NCBI GenBank assembly: GCA_000697055.1 | Contig: JNDT01002040.1 | Location: 48,975-112,974 of the forward strand | Length of the DNA: 64,000 nucleotides | From: Saksenaea vasiformis B4078 | Lineage: Eukaryota > Mucoromycota > Mucoromycetes > Mucorales > Saksenaeaceae | Direction of reading: 5' to 3' | In this document: piece after piece, positions 59,648 through 64,000 of the stretch | How positions within the stretch are numbered: position 1 is the first letter of the stretch | Layout of the letters: each line of letters starts with the position of its first letter | Translations under genes and position numbers: made by a program | The notes under the pieces: generated by a model | Seen by the model: only the letters and a program-made list of their open reading frames with translations | Database searches by the model: none | What the model was told of the DNA's origin: nothing

Positions 59648-62600
59648 TCATAGCGCGTGGCTAGTGTACTGAGTGTAGGCTTGACTGGCTTGGCTGCGCA
59701 AATCGAAATCTTGACTTAACATGGACGAGATATCCTGCGATTTATAGTCTTCGTAGTCGTATCCAATCGAATCCTGAGTCATCAGTCCCTGTTGACTTGC
59801 CATCATCCGCAGACGGTCACTTTGCGACAAAGCCAATCCAATCGACGTTTGGCTGCTGTAGATGTTCTGTGACGCATCCGCTTGCCAGGCAAACCCTCCT
59901 CGACTGGAGTTGCCAGCCATACCGGATGGATAGCGAGTAGGCGTCGTACTACTTTCGTTCGCATTGGCCGTCTTCTTTCGGCTGAAAACACTTGATTGCG
60001 ACAGATCCTGGGTAAAAGGCCCACTGGCAGAAGGAATGAAAGGGATGCTGAACTGGGAAGACGGAAGCGACCCAAGCTCCGATGGGATATAACCAACAGG
60101 ATCGTGGGTTTGCATGAAATCCGCACCATAAGCTCGGTTGCCACGGCGATCTACGATAAAGTTTTCAGTTGAGCTTAGGATCCATGTACAAGGACCAAAA
60201 AAAGAAAAAAACTTACTTTCAGTCGCTAGGGGTGCTTTCGCAAAGGCTTCTCTAGCGTCAATTTGGTGAGCAAGACCTTGACGGAATTTGTCTTCTCTTC
60301 GGTAGGCTTTACGGGGACGACTAAACTGAATCATAGAGACGCGCAAGTTATTTAGCGCACCGTCAACAAGACATCCCTTCTCCTTGTAATGCACCAACAG
60401 ATGATGCCACAGAGGATGCTATCGAGAGAGAGAGAGAGAGAGTGTGTGTGTGTGTGTAAGGAAATTAAAGTTCAAGTTCGGCCGATCTTTACCTTACTCA
60501 AAATCTTTGGATTGCCAAGAATGACAACACCGTACTTCGCACGCGTAAGAGCAACGTTTAATCTTCTTGGATCACTCAAAAATCCAATGCCCTGATGCTC
60601 GTTGCTTCTAACACAACTGAGAATAATATAATCTTTCTCACGTCCTTGGAAAGCGTCCACACTAGCCACTTCGATTTCTTTATACAAGTCCTTGCGCAAA
60701 GATCCATTGAACTGCATGTATTGCACAATGTACGAACGCTGGCCTTCGTAGGGGGTAACAACACCGATCTGGGAAGGTAAAATGCCGGCCTTCATGAAGC
60801 GTGTAACGATCTTTTCACAGTTGGACGCTTCCGTACGATTGAGGTAAGATGTACCCGATGTAGAGATTTCCTCGTTGCCAAGATTGACATAGAACATCAT
60901 GGGTGTCTCTGGCACAGGCCAGGGGAAATCGACGCTTTTACGCAAACGTTCCTGTGTAGTGATACCATTTTGAAGAGTACCCTCGTAGAACATGTTGCTT
61001 GGAAATTCGGATAGACAGGGATGCATACGGTACTGTACTTGCAATCGAATAGGTCGAATACCGAGAATGACCAATCTTTCAAACAGGGATTGACAAAGAC
61101 CCGCACGAGCAGCCTTCTTGTTCATAATGACTGGACCGAGCTGCTGATGATCTCCTACCAGGACAGCCTGCTTGCACCCAAGAACAAGAGGGATCATACA
61201 TTCTGGTTCCGAGGACTGGGTTGCCTCATCCACAAGAACGGTACGGAATTTCAGCTTGGCAACACGGGGATCACCAGCACCAACACAGGTACAACAAATA
61301 ACATCCGCAGTCTAAATCTCTCCGTTGTAAGAGTCACTTCCTTTTCTTTTTTTTTTCCGCGCTGCTTTACCTGCAAAATTTGTTTTTCACAAGCCCTCTT
61401 CAATGATTTGTATTTTCTCTCATCCGATGCACTGAGTTCACCTTGTTCCCGTTTCAATTGGATCAACTTCTGCAGTTCGACGTTGGTGTCGTTATTGCGC
61501 ACTTGTTCATGGAGGGTTAAGAAGGAAACGGGTGAATCTAACTCTTCGCGAGATTTGGCTGTAATTCGAACTACTTTCAGACCCGTTTGGTGGATTTTTT
61601 CCGAAAGCTGATCAACAGCAACGTTGGATGGGGCACATACGAGCACCTGACCTGGGTTCATTTTCGCAAGATGATACACAATCGACGCGGAAGTGACAGT
61701 TTTTCCTGTACCCGGTGGACCCTGAATCAAACTCAAAGGCTTTTGAAGCACAGATTTTACAGCATACACTTGAGAATGGTTCAATTCTGGCAGATTTGGA
61801 GCAGAGAATCTATTTTTTTTTCCCTCGTATCAGTACATCACCATCTGAAGGATCAAAGTTGCTTTTTACCTCTTTGGCATCTGTGTTTTTAGAACCTGAG
61901 GTTCCACATCATGGCCCAGCAATCGGTGGTAGATGTAGCCACTGACGCTGGTTTCATCCACCGCAAATGTTCTCATTGCGAGCTGCATACGATCAAAGCT
62001 TGTTGATTTCCATACAAAATCCACTGAGAAATTATGTGTGCATTGGATTGGAACTTTGTCAGTACGTCGCAGTTCAAGAGCAACTTCGTCGCTAACATCT
62101 AATCGTACATTTAGCCAGTGAAACAGATAGACGCTATAAGCTACTTACTGTTTGGGATCTTAATAACGTGTCCCGTAGCTTCCCAAGGATCATGCAATTC
62201 ACCGCGATATCTCAAACGTAACTCATCTCCCACGGCCAATTTGACTTCACCCATTTCCAGTTTTGGGAAATAAAACCATGCGACGTTCTTCTGGTTAAGA
62301 CCAACATCCCAACGCACGACGACATTGTCACAGGTCTAAAAAATTACACCAATCCGGTTGGTACAACATCCTATCCGGCTCTGTCCTACTTACTTGAGAC
62401 TCTTTGAGTTTCTTATCGTAGTCTGCTTCCAGTTTTACTAATGGGCCCAAGATGTTTTGGTACTGATAAGCATCTTCGTACCTAGATAACATGACCAAAG
62501 GATCAGCCATGATTCGGAAACCCATCATGGCGGCAAACTTTACCTCAAGAGAACTGGGTGGGGTTCATCATCCACACCAGGTTTCTCCAAATCTTCTAAC

Positions 62601-63420
62601 GTCGCCTCACCATTGTCCTTCCACAGTTCCTCTAGCTTATTGATCTGGGTAGAAGTGATTTGGCGAGCCCGAAGTTGCTCTTGCTCTGACGGGATTTTGA
62701 CCAACCATGTCAAAAAGCACCGGTCATCAATAAGTGGCATCCACTGTGTCGTATCCCAGTTCATGTCTTTTGAGGATGGTACGGCAGCACAAGGTTGTCT
62801 GGCAACAACAATAAGATTCTCGTGTACATGAATGCAAGACCGTACCTGCAAAGAAGCACAACAACAGTATCGCTTTTCGCCGGAATAAATCCAAGAAGGA
62901 ACACATTGCGACAACCACAGTTGTAACATTCCAGGACGGTTTCACCCAGTGGTGATTCCTGATGAAGCACAACCTCTTTATGTTTCGCACGTACCAAATG
63001 GTTAATAATATGGGAACCAGAAGTGTTTCCTCTCGAATTACAGAACCACTTGTCGCATGTGACGCACTTCACCACGGACGCAGGGGAGTGAATGCCACAG
63101 TACTTGCAGGCATGGGGCGGCAAATCCTTTTCCTCCGCTGGCGTAGTTAGTTCACCAAAGGCATCAAAGTCCTCCGTATCCTCAAATTGGAATTCATTAA
63201 CGAAAGAGGTTGTCCCATTTGCCTTTGCATTTTCTCCTTCGTCTGTTGGCGCAGCAGTAGGCTCCAGTGAAAGCGACGCAAGGGAAAGGCCGTGGTCATG
63301 ATCATGGTGTCCGGTTTGCGTCTGCGTGAAATCGTTGTAATCATACTGAGAAGACTGAGTGTCTACTGAATATTCTAAGAATGTATAGTCATCTTGCGAT
63401 GCAACATCAAAATGATCCAT
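59648..63420 (-). CDS. UPF1: UPF1/NAM7 RNA helicase of nonsense-mediated decay
   Basis: Nine exons: 63420-62846, 62798-62544, 62481-62394, 62335-62149, 62098-61870, 61809-61371, 61311-60493, 60418-60217, 60150-59648; 1098 aa, close to human UPF1. An acidic N-terminus precedes the CH zinc domain (about 98-250; [39 protein letters not shown]), which binds UPF2. The SF1 helicase has GPPGTGKT (about 480), [10 protein letters not shown] (about 617), [20 protein letters not shown] and [10 protein letters not shown]. The C-terminal tail is rich in SQ pairs (SQSD, ASQQG, LSQDF, SQASQ), the phosphorylation-type tail of animal UPF1. It triggers decay of mRNAs with premature stops. It ends SHAL. Confidence 0.97.
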
Positions 63421-63570
63421 TATCAAGCAAGAAAAATCCTTGCGTCCAGTAACTTCGCAGGCCCAATTTTTTCAGTCTGGATTTGTCTTCGGACAGACAG
63501 CAGTCCTCTCGGAACAGTAGCTCATGTCAGCAGCCGCAACCAATCAGAAACATGCTCTGGAGGGGCATGG
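63421..63570. promoter_or_regulatory. UPF1 upstream region
   Basis: About 150 bases between the UPF1 start and the transposon end; presumed core promoter. No certain motif. Confidence 0.4.
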
Positions 63571-63800
63571 TTAGGGGTCGGCAAAATATTCGTATATTCG
63601 TATTCGTTCGTATTCGTTCGTCTAAAGAATGAATACGAATAAGTATTTTAGTTTGACGAATGAATACGAATATTCGTTCGTCAGCTACGAACGAATACGA
63701 ATATGAAATTCATATTCGAATAGTTATTCGAATATTCGTGGCTTCATTCGAATAACAACGAATATTCTATACTCATTCGTCTCAATCGACTGTCATTGGA
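63571..63800 (+). mobile_element. end of a hAT-like transposon with TTCGTA-type subterminal repeats
   Basis: Begins TAGGGGTCGGCAAAATATTC, the consensus style of many hAT terminal inverted repeats. Then come over 200 bases packed with TATTCG/ATTCGT and its complement, including the hairpin ATTCGTTCGT-CAGCT-ACGAACGAAT near 63674-63698 and the palindrome ATATGAAATTCATAT near 63701. The other end and any transposase lie beyond the window or are absent. Confidence 0.6.
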
Positions 63801-64000
63801 ATTGCAGATGAACGCATTTCACTCTTTGCTTTTTTATTTAAAAAATATCTTTTCTTTAGTAGTTAGAAACTTAAAACCGGAAAGTTAAAGTAGAAGACAA
63901 GTTTTCACAGCATTGCATAAGAATGTAACAGTAATGTATAGCTAGAAGTTTGCGTTTGTAATTGCTGGTCTTATAATTATTAATTGCGCAAAGTAGACAA
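63801..64000. other. AT-rich window edge, no gene seen
   Basis: Possibly the interior of the hAT-like element; no coding sequence is visible. Confidence 0.3.

Overview
This is a eukaryotic window from a filamentous fungus. Nearly every gene is cut by many short GT-AG introns of about 45-100 bases. Intergenic DNA is rich in homopolymer T/A and pyrimidine tracts. The protein set (NTE1, SHO1, copper-fist factor, Boi-type scaffold, IRC3, a DIRS element with a methyltransferase domain, and a UFL1-like UFM1 ligase) fits an early-diverging fungus, most likely Mucoromycota (a Mucorales-like genome). I cannot name the species. All exon models were spliced by hand from the sequence; most give a total length divisible by three and an uninterrupted family-like protein, and exceptions are stated.

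Layout: 0.4-9.5 kb holds NTE1 (+), UFL1 (-) and SHO1 (+). NTE1 and UFL1 converge with about 30 bases between stops; UFL1 and SHO1 diverge from a 135-base promoter. 9.5-12.5 kb is intergenic and carries copy A of an unclassified dispersed family. 12.5-20.9 kb has a Rab11-type GTPase (-), a LisH-CTLH-CRA protein (+), RPL38 (-), an ABHD11-type hydrolase (-) and a peroxisomal enoyl-CoA hydratase 2 (+). 20.9-28.5 kb has a CNH-domain protein (-), a 3.9-kb gene-poor stretch and a membrane-anchored ubiquitin protease (-). 28.5-32 kb is gene-poor. 32-38.8 kb has a copper-fist regulator (+), calmodulin (+), an SPX-domain phosphate transporter (-) and a thaumatin-like protein (-). 38.8-42.6 kb is gene-poor. 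42.6-47 kb has a Boi-type SH3-SAM-PH-CH protein (+) and a cytochrome b561 protein (+).

47.0-51.84 kb is a mobile-element cluster: copy B of the dispersed family, a MITE-like hairpin, then a DIRS-type tyrosine-recombinase retrotransposon (-) with inverted terminal repeats. Directly beyond it lie a membrane-anchored UBL-BAG protein (+), IRC3 (+), an unrecognised coiled-coil protein (-), a second Rab11-type GTPase (+) and UPF1 (-). The right edge contains what looks like one end of a hAT transposon with TTCGTA-type subterminal repeats.

The genes are ordinary dispersed housekeeping genes, not a pathway cluster. The points of most interest are UFL1 in a fungus, the undescribed A/B family whose 3' end overlaps the cytochrome b561 gene, the DIRS insertion next to the BAG gene, and a second Rab11 with a changed switch II motif.
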